A stretch of 64,000 nt of DNA from Agromyces luteolus. Lineage in GTDB: Bacteria; Actinomycetota; Actinomycetes; Actinomycetales; Microbacteriaceae. Made by a program: the position numbers and the translations under genes. Positions within the stretch are counted from its first letter, which is position 1, and the number at the start of each line of letters is the position of its first letter. The notes under the pieces are model-generated. The model was not told the DNA's origin, searched no databases, and worked only from the letters and a program-made list of their open reading frames with translations. The stretch is from NCBI RefSeq assembly GCF_009729855.1, contig NZ_WODA01000025.1, forward strand, positions 1 through 64,000, read 5' to 3'. Positions 28,110 through 37,343 of this stretch are shown here, in pieces.

Positions 28110-29698
28110 GCACGGGCGTGCGCACCATCGTGCTCTGGTGCCCCGACTGGCCGGTGCTCGCCGCGTGCCGCGAGCACGGCATCGATCCCGCGCTGCCGGT
28201 CGCGCTCACCGAGAAGGGGATCGTGCACTCGTGCTCGCCCGCGGCCCGGCGCGACGGCGTGACGCGCGGGCTGCGGCTGCGCGAGGCGCAGTACCGCTCG
28301 ACCGCGCTCGCGGTCCTGGAGTACGACGCCGCACTCGACCACCGCGCGTTCGAGCCGGTCGTGAAAGGGGTCGAGGCGATCGTCCCGGGCGTGCAGGTGC
28401 TGCGGCCCGGCGCGCTGGCGATGCGGGCGCGCGGCCCGGTCCGGTACTACGGCGGTGAGGATGCCGCGGCGCGGGCGCTCCTCGAGGCGGCCGCGGGGCT
28501 CGGCGTCGCGGGTGCGCGCGTGGGCATCGCCGACGGGCCGTTCGCCGCCGAGCAGGCGGCTCGGGCTGCGGGCGCCGCGCGCGCGGCGGGCGCGGCGGGC
28601 GCGGCGGGCGCCACGGGAGCGCCGGGCGCGGTGTTCGCGGTCCCGCCGGGCGAGTCGGCCGGCTTCCTCGCGCCGCTGCCGGTCTCGCTGGTGACCGATG
28701 CGCGCACGACGACCCTGCTGCACCGGCTGGGCGTCCGCAGCCTCGGCGAGTTCGCGGCGCTGCCCGACGACGACGTGCGGCGGCGCTTCGGTGCGGCCGG
28801 CGCGTTCGCGCACGACCGGGCCGCCGGGCGCGAGCGGTCGCGCGTGGCGCCGCGGACTCCCCCGCCCGACTTCGAGGCCCTGCAGCACTTCGAGCCGCCG
28901 CTCGATCGCATCGACCAGCTCGCGTTCGCGTTCCGCGTGCGGGCCGAGGAGTTCATCGAGCGGATGCGCGCCGTGCGGCTCGTGTGCACGGGCATCCGCG
29001 TCGAACTCGACGACGAGCGCGGCGGCCACTCGAGCCGCAGCTGGCTGCACCCGCACTGGTTCACGCCGGCGGATGTGGTCGACCGCGTGCGGTGGCAGCT
29101 GCAGGGGTCGGACACGGCCGACGCGGGGCTCGAATCCGCGATCGTGCGCCTGCGGATCGTGCCCGAACGCGTCGACTCGACCGGGAACCACGAGGAGGGC
29201 CTCTGGGGCGGCGGCCGCGACGAACGCGTGCATCACGGGCTCACGCGCGTGCAGAGCATGCTCGGCCACGAGGGCGTGGTCACGGCGGCGATCGGCGGGG
29301 GGCGCATGCTCGCCGACCGGCAGGTGCTCGTGCCGTGGGGCGACCGGGCGCCGGAGCGCGTCGCGGCCGAGGCGCCCTGGCCGGGGAGCCTGCCCGCGCT
29401 CGCGCCCGCGAGCGTGTTCCGCGAGCGACTGCCGGTCGCGCTCGTCGACGCCGAGGCCGCATCCGTGGCGGTCGACGCGCGCGGCGCGATCTCGGCGCCG
29501 CCGGCCTCGTTCGCGGTCGGCGGCAGGCATCCGGCGGCCGTGCGCGCCTGGGCGGGCCCGTGGCCCGTGGTGGAGCGCTGGTGGGACGCCGAACGCGCCC
29601 GCCGCGTGCACCGTTTCCAGGTGGTCGACCACGACGGCTGCGCGTGGCTGCTCGTGCGCGACGGCGAGGGCTGGTGGGCCGAGGCGAGGTACGACTGA
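28106..29698 (+). CDS. imuB: ImuB-type Y-family polymerase-like protein (catalytically dead)
   Basis: A 530-residue DNA polymerase IV/V-like protein. It keeps the Y-family outline: palm, thumb with LHRLGVRSLGEFAALP helix-hairpin-helix, and little-finger domain. The acidic catalytic residues are absent: CPDWP stands near the N-terminus in place of the DxD motif, and no SxDE motif is seen near 90-110. This matches ImuB, which acts as an adaptor linking DnaE2 and the beta clamp. An Ala/Gly-rich stretch (about 152-178) is encoded by a 9-bp tandem repeat. The GTG overlaps imuA' by 4 nt. Confidence 0.92.
   Translation: MSTGVRTIVLWCPDWPVLAACREHGIDPALPVALTEKGIVHSCSPAARRDGVTRGLRLREAQYRSTALAVLEYDAALDHRAFEPVVKGVEAIVPGVQVLRPGALAMRARGPVRYYGGEDAAARALLEAAAGLGVAGARVGIADGPFAAEQAARAAGAARAAGAAGAAGATGAPGAVFAVPPGESAGFLAPLPVSLVTDARTTTLLHRLGVRSLGEFAALPDDDVRRRFGAAGAFAHDRAAGRERSRVAPRTPPPDFEALQHFEPPLDRIDQLAFAFRVRAEEFIERMRAVRLVCTGIRVELDDERGGHSSRSWLHPHWFTPADVVDRVRWQLQGSDTADAGLESAIVRLRIVPERVDSTGNHEEGLWGGGRDERVHHGLTRVQSMLGHEGVVTAAIGGGRMLADRQVLVPWGDRAPERVAAEAPWPGSLPALAPASVFRERLPVALVDAEAASVAVDARGAISAPPASFAVGGRHPAAVRAWAGPWPVVERWWDAERARRVHRFQVVDHDGCAWLLVRDGEGWWAEARYD
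28583..28609 (+). repeat. 9-bp tandem repeat inside imuB
   Basis: Three perfect copies of GCGGCGGGC encode Ala/Gly repeats in an ImuB loop. Diverged copies lie on both sides (about 28565-28630). Its length may vary among strains through slippage. Confidence 0.85.
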
Positions 29699-32600
29699 TG
29701 GGCTGGAACAACCCCGAGATCCCGTGGTCCGAGCTCGAGCGGCGGCTCTCCGACCGGCAGCGGCCGGGCAGCGGACCCGGAGCGACGACCGGGCGCTCGA
29801 CGGTGCTGGGCGACGGCGGCGACAGTCCCGCCTGGAGCCGGAAGCGGCATCCGTACCGACCGCCCGAGGCGGACGACCCGCCGGCCGGCTCGCAGGCCGG
29901 ACCCGTCGTGCCGTACGCCGAGCTGCACGCGCACTCGACGTTCAGCTTCCTCGACGGCGCGTCGGGGCCCGAGAAGCTCGTGGAGGAGGCGCACCGGCTG
30001 GGGCTCACCGGGCTCGCGATCACCGACCACGACGGCTTCTACGGCATCGTGCGCTTCGCCGAGGCCGCCGAGGCGTACCCCGAGCTCGAGACCGTGTACG
30101 GCGCCGAGCTGTCGTTCGGGCTCACCGAGCCGCAGATGGGCGCGGCCGACCCCGAGGGCGACCACCTGCTCGTGCTCGCCGCGCGCGAGGAGGGCTACCA
30201 CCGGCTGGCGTCGGCGATCACCGCGGGCCAGCTCGCGGGCGGCGAGAAGGGCCGTCCGGTCTACGACCTCGAGGACCTGGCGGCGCGCGCCGAGGGACAC
30301 TGGGTCGTCTCGACGGGGTGCCGCAAGGGCGCGGTGCGCCGGGCGCTCGCGGGCGAGGGCGGGGCGGATGCCGCGTGGCGCGAGCTCGACCGGCTCGTCG
30401 CGCTGTTCGGCCGCGACCACGTGGTCGTCGAGCTCACCGACCACGGCGACCCGCTCGACCAGGTGCGCAACGACGCGCTCGCGGAGCTCGCGGCCCGCGC
30501 GCGCGTCCCCGTGCTCGCGACGAACGCCGTGCACTACGCGACGCCCGGCGAGCACCGGCTCGCCTCCGCGCTCGCCGCGGTGCGGGCGCGGCGCAGCCTC
30601 GACGAGCTCGACGGCTGGCTGCCGGCGACCGACGGGCTGCACCTGCGATCGGGCGCCGAGATGCTCGCGCGGTTCGACCGGTACCCCGGGGCCGTCGAGC
30701 ACTCGGTGGTGCTCGCGCGCGACCTGTCGTTCCGGCTGCGCAGCGCTCGCCCGCGCCTGCCCCGGCAGGAGGTGCCCGACGGGCACACGCCCATGTCGTG
30801 GCTGCGCGAGCTCGCCTGGCAGGGCGCCGAGCGACGCTACCCGGGCCTGCCCGAGCACGTGCGCGAGCGCCTCGCGAAGGAGCTCGGCGTGATCGAGCAG
30901 AAGGACTTCCCCGGGTACTTCCTGATCGTGCACGACCTCGTGCAGGAGGCGCGGCGCCGCGGCATCCTCTGCCAGGGTCGGGGGTCGGCGGCGAACTCGG
31001 CGGTCTGCTACGTGCTCGACATCACCGGGGTCGACTCGATCTACTACGAGCTGCCGTTCGAGCGATTCCTGTCGTCGCTGCGCGACGAGGAGCCCGACAT
31101 CGACGTCGACTTCGACTCCGACCGGCGCGAGGAGATCATCCAGTACGTCTACGGGAAGTACGGCCGCCACAACGCCGCGCAGGTCGCGAACGTGATCAGC
31201 TACCGGCCGAAGGGCGCGGTGCGCGACATGGCGAAGGCGCTCGGCTACTCGACCGGGCAGCAGGACGCCTGGTCGCGCCAGGTCGAGCGCTGGGGGTCGG
31301 TCGTCGAGACCGACGACCACGACATCCCCGACTCCGTGATCGAGCTCGCGGAGCAGCTACTGACCTTCCCTCGGCACCTCGGCATCCACTCGGGCGGCAT
31401 GGTGCTCACCGACCGGCCCGTCGGCGAGGTGTGCCCCATCGAGCACGCCCGCATGGAGCACCGCACCGTGCTGCAGTGGGACAAGGACGACTGCGCCTGG
31501 ATGGGCCTCGTGAAGTTCGACCTGCTCGGCCTCGGCATGCTCGCGGCGCTGCAGTACACCTTCGACCTCGTGCGCGAGCACACGGGCGAGGAGTGGGAGC
31601 TCGCGACGATCCCGAAGGAGGAGCCCGCCGTCTACGACATGCTGTGCCGGGCCGACTCGATCGGGGTGTTCCAGGTCGAGTCGCGCGCGCAGATGGGCAC
31701 GCTCCCCCGGCTGCAGCCGCGCTGCTTCTACGACCTCGTCGTCGAGATCGCGCTCATCCGCCCGGGTCCGGTGCAGGGCGGAGCGGTGCACCCGTACATC
31801 CGCCGCCGCACCGGCGAGGAGCAGGTCGCCTACCTGCACCCGAAGCTCGAGCCCGTGCTGCGGCGCACGCTCGGCGTGCCGCTCTTCCAGGAGCAGCTCA
31901 TGCAGATGGCGGTCGCGGTCGGCGACTGCGACGCGGCCGACGCCGACCTGCTGCGCCGTGCGATGGGCTCCAAGCGCGGCGTCGAGAAGATCGAGCGGCT
32001 GCGCGCGAAGCTCTACGCCGGCATGGAGCGCAACGGCATCGACCCCGAGACCGCCGACGCGATCTACGCCAAGATCGAGGCGTTCGCGAACTTCGGCTTC
32101 GCCGAGAGCCACGCCATCAGCTTCGGCCTGCTCGTCTACGCGAGTTCGTGGCTGAAGCTGCACTACCCGGCGGCGTTCCTCGCGGCGCTGCTGCGCGCCC
32201 AGCCCATGGGCTTCTACTCGCCGCACACGCTCACGGCCGACGCGCGCCGGCACGGGGTCGAGCTGCTCCGGCCCGACCTCGCGCGCTCGGGTGTGCACGC
32301 CGGGCTCGAGGCGCCGGCCGCCGATGCGAGGGGCGCCGATGAGACGGCGACGGATGCCGCGGCGGGGGCGCGCGGCATCCGTCGCCCCACCGGCAGGCCG
32401 GCCTGCGCCGATGGCGCCCAGCCGCCCGTCGGGCCGTTCGACCGCGAGGCACCCGACCGCTCGGCGGAGCACCGCCGCGACGGCGCGTTCGCGGTGCGCC
32501 TCGGGCTCGCCGACGTCACCTCGATCGGCGCGAAGGTCGCCGAGCGGATCATCGCCGAACGCGACGCGCACGGCCCGTACCGCGACATGGCCGACCTGTC

Positions 32601-33192
32601 CCGTCGCGCCGACCTCGACGCGACCCAGCTCGAGGCGCTCGCCGCGGCGGGCGCGTTCGAGTGCTTCGACCTGCAGCCGCGGCAGGCGCTCTGGCTCGCG
32701 GGCGAGGCGGCGCAGGACCGCGCCGACTACCTGCCGGGAGCGGTCGTCGTGGTGCAGCCTCCGCTGCTGCCGATGCTGAACGACGCCGAGCAGGTCGTCT
32801 ACGACCTGTGGGCGACGGGCATCTCGCCCGACGACCACCCGATCCGGCACGTGCGGGAGCTCCTGGACGCACGCGGCGTGGTGCGCATCGACCTGCTGCA
32901 CGGGGCGGAATCGGGCCGCCGCATCGAGGTCGGCGGGGTCGTCACGCACCGGCAGCGACCGGCGACCGCGAGCGGCATCACGTTCATGAACCTCGAAGAC
33001 GAATCGGGCACGCTCAACGTGATCGCGAGCGTCGGCGTCTGGACGAGGTACCGCCGCATCGCCAGGGAAGCGCCCGCGATGGTCGTGCGCGGCATCCTCG
33101 AACGCTCGCGCGAGGGGGTCGTGAACCTCGTGGCCGACCGGTTCGAGCCGCTCACCGTGTCGACGACGAACCGCTCGCGCGACTTTCGCTGA
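29698..33192 (+). CDS. dnaE2: error-prone DNA polymerase III alpha subunit DnaE2
   Basis: The catalytic subunit of the SOS mutasome, 1164 residues. After a disordered 75-residue N-terminus comes a PHP domain (ELHAHSTFSFLDG, ITDHDGFYG), the polymerase core with the catalytic aspartates in PDIDVDFDS (about 466-474) and KFDLLGLGML (about 606), tandem helix-hairpin-helix near 950, and an OB-fold (about 1070-1125). It has the DnaE2-type shortened C-terminus. The ATG overlaps the imuB stop by 1 nt. A low-complexity insert (about 870-915) is rich in Ala/Asp/Arg. Expected to be induced through the LexA box at 27319. Confidence 0.96.
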   Translation: MGWNNPEIPWSELERRLSDRQRPGSGPGATTGRSTVLGDGGDSPAWSRKRHPYRPPEADDPPAGSQAGPVVPYAELHAHSTFSFLDGASGPEKLVEEAHRLGLTGLAITDHDGFYGIVRFAEAAEAYPELETVYGAELSFGLTEPQMGAADPEGDHLLVLAAREEGYHRLASAITAGQLAGGEKGRPVYDLEDLAARAEGHWVVSTGCRKGAVRRALAGEGGADAAWRELDRLVALFGRDHVVVELTDHGDPLDQVRNDALAELAARARVPVLATNAVHYATPGEHRLASALAAVRARRSLDELDGWLPATDGLHLRSGAEMLARFDRYPGAVEHSVVLARDLSFRLRSARPRLPRQEVPDGHTPMSWLRELAWQGAERRYPGLPEHVRERLAKELGVIEQKDFPGYFLIVHDLVQEARRRGILCQGRGSAANSAVCYVLDITGVDSIYYELPFERFLSSLRDEEPDIDVDFDSDRREEIIQYVYGKYGRHNAAQVANVISYRPKGAVRDMAKALGYSTGQQDAWSRQVERWGSVVETDDHDIPDSVIELAEQLLTFPRHLGIHSGGMVLTDRPVGEVCPIEHARMEHRTVLQWDKDDCAWMGLVKFDLLGLGMLAALQYTFDLVREHTGEEWELATIPKEEPAVYDMLCRADSIGVFQVESRAQMGTLPRLQPRCFYDLVVEIALIRPGPVQGGAVHPYIRRRTGEEQVAYLHPKLEPVLRRTLGVPLFQEQLMQMAVAVGDCDAADADLLRRAMGSKRGVEKIERLRAKLYAGMERNGIDPETADAIYAKIEAFANFGFAESHAISFGLLVYASSWLKLHYPAAFLAALLRAQPMGFYSPHTLTADARRHGVELLRPDLARSGVHAGLEAPAADARGADETATDAAAGARGIRRPTGRPACADGAQPPVGPFDREAPDRSAEHRRDGAFAVRLGLADVTSIGAKVAERIIAERDAHGPYRDMADLSRRADLDATQLEALAAAGAFECFDLQPRQALWLAGEAAQDRADYLPGAVVVVQPPLLPMLNDAEQVVYDLWATGISPDDHPIRHVRELLDARGVVRIDLLHGAESGRRIEVGGVVTHRQRPATASGITFMNLEDESGTLNVIASVGVWTRYRRIAREAPAMVVRGILERSREGVVNLVADRFEPLTVSTTNRSRDFR

Positions 33193-33292
33193 CCGTCGAT
33201 CGCCACGCGCCCGCTGCGGCGGTGGCGAGCCGGCGATACGCTGGCGATGGCCCGGACACGCGACGCGGACGCCGCGCGAGGGGGTGGCCCAT

Positions 33293-34453
33293 GTGACCGG
33301 ATCGGCACGGGAACCGCTGTTCACGCGCGCGTTCATCGCGCTCTCGATCGCCGAACTGGCGTACTTCACGGCGGTCGGACTCGCGCTCTTCGCGCTGCCC
33401 CTGTACGTCACCGGGCCGGTCGGCGGCGACGAGGCGTCGGCCGGCCTCGCCGTCGGCGTGTTCGCGGTCTCGGCCCTCGTGCTCAGACCGTTCGCCGGGC
33501 GCGCATCCGACCGGTTCGGCCGTCGACCGATGCTCGTCGGCGGAGCCCTGATCGCAGCCGCCTCGCTCCTCCTGCTCACGGTGACGGACCAGCTCGTCGT
33601 GATCGTCGCACTGCGACTGCTCGCGGGCGTCGCGGAGGCCGCCTTCTTCGTGGCAGGCTTCGCCGCCCTGGCCGACCTCGCTCCCGCCTCGCGCATGGGC
33701 GAGGCGCTGTCGTACAACTCGCTCGGGCTCTACCTCGGCATCGCCTTCGGACCCCTCGTCGGGCAGGCCCTGCTCGAGGCGGCCGGCTTCCGCGCGGTCT
33801 GGCTCGGCGGCACCGCGCTCGCCGTGCTCGCCGTGGGGCTCGCGCTCCTCGTCGGCGAGACGAGGACCGCCCGGCCCGAGGTCGGCGGCCGCATCCGGAT
33901 CATCCACCGCCCGGCGATCCCGGTGTCGATCGGCTTCCTGAGCTCGCTCGCGGCCGTCGGCGGCTTCATCGCGTTCGCGACGCTCTGGGCCGAACGCATC
34001 GACCTCCCCTCGCCGAGCATCGCCCTCTTCGCGTACGGCACCGTCGTGGTCGTGTGCCGCATCGCCTTCGCGCGGGTCCCCGACCGGCTTCCGTCGCTGC
34101 CCCTGGCCGCGGCGTCGCTCGTGGTCATCGGGATCGGCCTGGTCATCGCCGCCGCGTGGCAGGACTGGGTCGGGCTGCTCGTCGGCGTCGTCGTCATGGG
34201 CGTGGGCATCACCTTCACGACCCCCGCCTTCTTCGCCGCCGTCTTCGCGACCGCCTCACCGTCCGAGCGCGGTGTCGCCTCGGGCACCGCGAGCGCCGCG
34301 CTCGACCTGGGGCTCGGCATCGGACCGATCGCGCTCGGGCTCGTCGCGGCGCCGTTCGGCATCCCCTGGGCGTTCGCGCTCGCCGCCGGCATCGCCTTCG
34401 CCGGCGCGGCGTGGACCGCCGGCCTGGTGCGACGGGCCCCGGCACGCACGTGA
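33293..34453 (+). CDS. MFS transporter
   Basis: A 12-helix major facilitator of about 386 residues, probably an exporter. Motif A appears as GRASDRFGRRPM between helices 2 and 3. RLLAGVAEAAFF lies in helix 4, and YNSLGLYLGIAFGPLVGQ in helix 5 resembles the drug-exporter motif C. The GTG at 33293 has GAGGGGG with a 7-nt spacer; GTG at 33284 is too close to it. TACGCT at 33237-33242 may be its own promoter, though read-through from the SOS operon 100 bp upstream is possible. Substrate unknown. Confidence 0.87.
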   Translation: MTGSAREPLFTRAFIALSIAELAYFTAVGLALFALPLYVTGPVGGDEASAGLAVGVFAVSALVLRPFAGRASDRFGRRPMLVGGALIAAASLLLLTVTDQLVVIVALRLLAGVAEAAFFVAGFAALADLAPASRMGEALSYNSLGLYLGIAFGPLVGQALLEAAGFRAVWLGGTALAVLAVGLALLVGETRTARPEVGGRIRIIHRPAIPVSIGFLSSLAAVGGFIAFATLWAERIDLPSPSIALFAYGTVVVVCRIAFARVPDRLPSLPLAAASLVVIGIGLVIAAAWQDWVGLLVGVVVMGVGITFTTPAFFAAVFATASPSERGVASGTASAALDLGLGIGPIALGLVAAPFGIPWAFALAAGIAFAGAAWTAGLVRRAPART

Positions 34454-34500
34454 GTCCCCGTCCGCCGCCGTGTCGGCGCGGGCCGCCGCGATCGATTCGC

Positions 34501-34506
34501 TAGCCT
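34501..34506 (+). promoter_or_regulatory. leaderless-type -10 element
   Basis: TAGCCT lies 6 nt before the GTG start of the DUF3097 gene at 34513. Confidence 0.55.
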
Positions 34507-34512
34507 CGCCGG

Positions 34513-35385
34513 GTGCCCCCAGCCTCGAATGACCGATTCGGCCCCGACCGCTACGGCCAGGACGTGCTCTCCGGCGACTGGCGCGCCGCCGGCCGACGCG
34601 CGATCCCGGAGGTCCCGGCGACCCGCGACCTGGTGGTCGAGCTCGCGGCCGACGGATACTGCGGCGCCGTGGTCGCCGTCGAGAAGCAGACCGTGATCCT
34701 CGAAGACCGCCACGGGCGCACGCGGATGTTCCCGCTCGGCCACGGCTTCCTCGTCGAGGGCGAGCCCGTGCGCCTCGTCGCGCCGAGGGCGACCGCGCCG
34801 CAGGGGCGAGTCCGCACCGCGTCCGGGTCGTACGCGGTCGAGCCCGGTCGTCCGGCGAAGGTCGCCCTGCCGAGCCGCATCTTCGTCGAGGGCCGGCACG
34901 ACGCCGAGCTCGTCGAGAAGATCTGGGGCGCCGACCTGCGGGTCGAGGGCGTCGTCGTCGAGTACCTCGAGGGCGTCGACGACCTTGCCGGGATCCTCGA
35001 CGAGTTCGGGCCGGGACCGGGTCGGCGAGTCGGCGTGCTCGTCGACCACCTCGTCGCAGGGTCGAAGGAGCAGCGCATCGCCGACGCCGTCATGCGCGGG
35101 CGCCATCGCGGTCACGTGCTCGTGGTGGGCCATCCGTTCATCGACGTCTGGCAGGGCGTGAAGCCCGCCCGCGTCGGACGTGAGGCGTGGCCGGTGATCC
35201 CCCGCGGAACGTCGTGGAAGCACGGCGTGTGCGCGGCGTTCGGCTGGCCGCACGCCGACCAAGCCGACATCGCCCGCGCCTGGCAGCGCATCCTCGGTCA
35301 GGTGCGCGGCTACGGCGACCTGGAGCCCGCGCTCCTCGGCCGGGTCGAGGAGCTCATCGACTTCGTCACCGCTCCGGAGGGTTGA
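34513..35385 (+). CDS. DUF3097 protein
   Basis: A 290-residue soluble protein of the actinobacteria-restricted DUF3097 family. It opens with YGQDVLSGDWR, then a small beta-barrel-like part (about 45-100), then a toprim-like region: RIFVEGRHDAELVEKIWG supplies the acidic glutamate, and VGVLVDHLV the aspartate. It may therefore act on nucleic acids, but no function is established. The GTG at 34513 has TAGCCT 6 nt upstream, implying a leaderless mRNA. It stands alone. Confidence 0.92.
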   Translation: MPPASNDRFGPDRYGQDVLSGDWRAAGRRAIPEVPATRDLVVELAADGYCGAVVAVEKQTVILEDRHGRTRMFPLGHGFLVEGEPVRLVAPRATAPQGRVRTASGSYAVEPGRPAKVALPSRIFVEGRHDAELVEKIWGADLRVEGVVVEYLEGVDDLAGILDEFGPGPGRRVGVLVDHLVAGSKEQRIADAVMRGRHRGHVLVVGHPFIDVWQGVKPARVGREAWPVIPRGTSWKHGVCAAFGWPHADQADIARAWQRILGQVRGYGDLEPALLGRVEELIDFVTAPEG

Positions 35386-35415
35386 CCCGCCGCCGGATGC
35401 CCGCCGCCGGATGCG

Positions 35416-35449
35416 GGCTACCGGCTACCGGCTACCGGCTACCGGCTAC
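35416..35449. repeat. GGCTACC tandem heptamer array
   Basis: Nearly five perfect copies of a 7-bp unit occupy the gap between two convergent genes and reach the stop codon of the leftward gene (35446). Directly before it, CCGCCGCCGGATGC occurs twice. Slippage-prone; no hairpin terminator is visible here. Confidence 0.9.
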
Positions 35450-36564
35450 GCGATGGTCGCCCCGAACGCGAGGCCGAGTACGTACGTGACGGCCGCGGCG
35501 CCCAGGCCGATCGCGAGCTGGCGCATCGCGCGCTTCAGCGGCGGCGCCCCGGAGAGCAGGCCGACGGTCGCACCGGTCAGGAGCAGGGCGATGCCGACGA
35601 GGACGGTCGCCGTGACGATGGCGGCGAGTCCCGACATCCCGAACACCCACGGCAGGACCGGGATCAGCGCGCCCGACGCGAAGAAAAGGAAGCTCGAGAT
35701 CGCCGCGCTCATGCCGGTGCCGACGGCCTCGTCGTCGTGTTCGAGCGTGCCGATCGCGTCGGTGGGCGCCGGCTGCCGTTCGGCGGCCTGCACGCGCGCG
35801 AGCACGAGCGCCGCCTGGTCGACCGCCTCGTCCTGGGCCATCCCCCGCGCGCGGTAGACGAGTGCGAGCTCGTTGGCGTCGAGGTCGAGGTCGCCGAGCG
35901 CGTCGCGCGCACCGGGGTCGGGGGCGGATGCCTCGAGCAGTTCGCGCTGCGAACGGACCGAGACGTACTCCCCCGCGCCCATCGACAGGGCGCCCGCGAG
36001 GAGTCCCGCGATGCCCGTGAAGAGCACGACCGGGGCGGGGACCCCGGTCGCGCCGATGCCGAGCACGAGGGCGAGGTTGGAGACGAGCCCGTCGTTCGCC
36101 CCGAAGACGGCGGCGCGGAACGTGCCGGCCAGGCGGCGCCGTCCCCGGGCGGCGAGGCCCCGGACGACTTCGCCGTGGATGCGCTCGTCGGCGGCCATCG
36201 CCGCGGTCGCGTGCGGGTCGGTCGAGTAGGGCGAGCGGGCCTCCGCGCGTTGCGCGAGCGCGAGCACGAAGATCGAGCCGAACCGGCGTGCGAGCGCGCC
36301 CAGCATCCGGGTGCGGACGTCCGCCCGCGGGATGCCCGACTCGTCGCCGCCGAGGAGCCGCAGCCAGTGCGCCTCGTGGCGTCCCTCGGCGGCGGCGAGG
36401 GCGAGCAGGATCTCGCGCTCCTCGCCGTCGCGTCGCGCGGCGAGCTCCCGGTAGACGGCGGCCTCGGCGCGTTCGTCGGCGAGGTAGCGTCGCCACCGGT
36501 CGCGGTCGGCTGCGGTGCCCCGCTGCTGCCCGTCGGGCTGGCGCGTCGCGTCGTCGGCGGTCAT
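35446..36564 (-). CDS. ferritin-like/VIT-family fusion (MbfA-like iron or manganese exporter)
   Basis: A 372-residue membrane protein. Residues 25-150 form a ferritin-like helical domain with metal ligands in DERAEAAVYREL, EGRHEAHW and DERIHGEV. Residues 155-372 are a CCC1/VIT1 transporter with GANDGLVSNLALVLGI, LSMGAGEYVSVRSQ and five membrane helices. This architecture matches MbfA, which exports iron and protects from peroxide in alpha-proteobacteria; manganese is another possible cargo. The ATG has GGAG about 10 nt upstream. It ends in a tandem-repeat region. Confidence 0.92.
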   Translation of the reverse strand: MTADDATRQPDGQQRGTAADRDRWRRYLADERAEAAVYRELAARRDGEEREILLALAAAEGRHEAHWLRLLGGDESGIPRADVRTRMLGALARRFGSIFVLALAQRAEARSPYSTDPHATAAMAADERIHGEVVRGLAARGRRRLAGTFRAAVFGANDGLVSNLALVLGIGATGVPAPVVLFTGIAGLLAGALSMGAGEYVSVRSQRELLEASAPDPGARDALGDLDLDANELALVYRARGMAQDEAVDQAALVLARVQAAERQPAPTDAIGTLEHDDEAVGTGMSAAISSFLFFASGALIPVLPWVFGMSGLAAIVTATVLVGIALLLTGATVGLLSGAPPLKRAMRQLAIGLGAAAVTYVLGLAFGATIA

Positions 36565-36758
36565 GGTGTCTGCTCCATCGGTGCGCAGGCCCCGTGCCGC
36601 GGTGCGTCGGCGGTGTCGGGCGCCTGCGTCGTCGCGAGTGTCGGCCCGGTCGGGCCGTCCGAAAGGCTAGCGGCGCGGATGCCGCAGCGTCATGCCGTGC
36701 GGCCGGATTGGCAGCATTTCGGATCGCCGAACGGTGCGGCGCACCCGGCCCGGGTCGC

Positions 36759-37235
36759 TCAGCCGACGAGCTTCTGCCAGCCGTCGCCCTCGGCGTGCTC
36801 GAAGATGAGGTTCGTCTCGGTGTGGGCGACGGCCGGGTGGCCGGTGAGGTGGGCGAGCACGAATTCGCGCAGTTCCTCCGCGTCGCGGGCGGCGACGTGG
36901 AGCAGGTAGTCCTCTGCGCCCGCCATGTGGAACACGCCGATGACCCCAGGCAGGTGCGGCACGGCGTTGCGGAAGGCGTCGATCTCGCTGCGGTCGTGCT
37001 TGACCAGCCGGATCGCGATGAGCGCCTGCAGCGAGACGCCGAGCGAGACGAGGTCGACGTCGACGCGGTAGCCGCGGACCGTCCCGAGGCTCTGCAGACG
37101 ACGAAGCCGAAGCGACACCGTGGACTCCGCCACGCCCACCTCGGCCGCGAGCGCCGCGCCCGAGGCCCGAGCGTTCTTCGAGAGGGCGGTGAGGAGGGCC
37201 CGATCGACGCGGTCGAGTTCCGCTTTCTGCGCCAT
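36759..37235 (-). CDS. Lrp/AsnC-family regulator
   Basis: A 158-residue Lrp-type regulator: an N-terminal helix-turn-helix (GAALAAEVGVAESTVSLRLRRL, about 26-47) and a C-terminal RAM effector domain ending in LIFEHAEG. It is divergent from the PLP lyase, 108 bp away, the same layout as MdeR beside methionine gamma-lyase mdeA in Pseudomonas. It probably controls that gene in response to an amino acid. The ATG at 37235 has GGAAGGAT about 9 nt upstream. Confidence 0.92.
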   Translation of the reverse strand: MAQKAELDRVDRALLTALSKNARASGAALAAEVGVAESTVSLRLRRLQSLGTVRGYRVDVDLVSLGVSLQALIAIRLVKHDRSEIDAFRNAVPHLPGVIGVFHMAGAEDYLLHVAARDAEELREFVLAHLTGHPAVAHTETNLIFEHAEGDGWQKLVG

Positions 37236-37331
37236 GGTCGAGATCCTTCCGATGAGCGATGCAGGTTCTGCGCCAATTCTCACCGAATCGCAAGCATCTT
37301 CGCAAGACACCCATACTGGTGACAGATTCTG

Positions 37332-37337
37332 TAACCT
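37332..37337 (+). promoter_or_regulatory. leaderless-type -10 element
   Basis: TAACCT lies 6 nt before the ATG at 37344. GTGACAGATTCTG just upstream may bear on Lrp control. Confidence 0.58.
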
Positions 37338-37343
37338 GCTCGC

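Noticed and set aside
27059-29632. 857-codon minus-strand frame across the tRNA and imu genes
   Set aside because: It crosses the tRNA, its terminator and the LexA box and has no domain.
35416-35449. Possible CRISPR array
   Set aside because: Contiguous 7-bp units without spacers and no cas genes; a simple tandem repeat.
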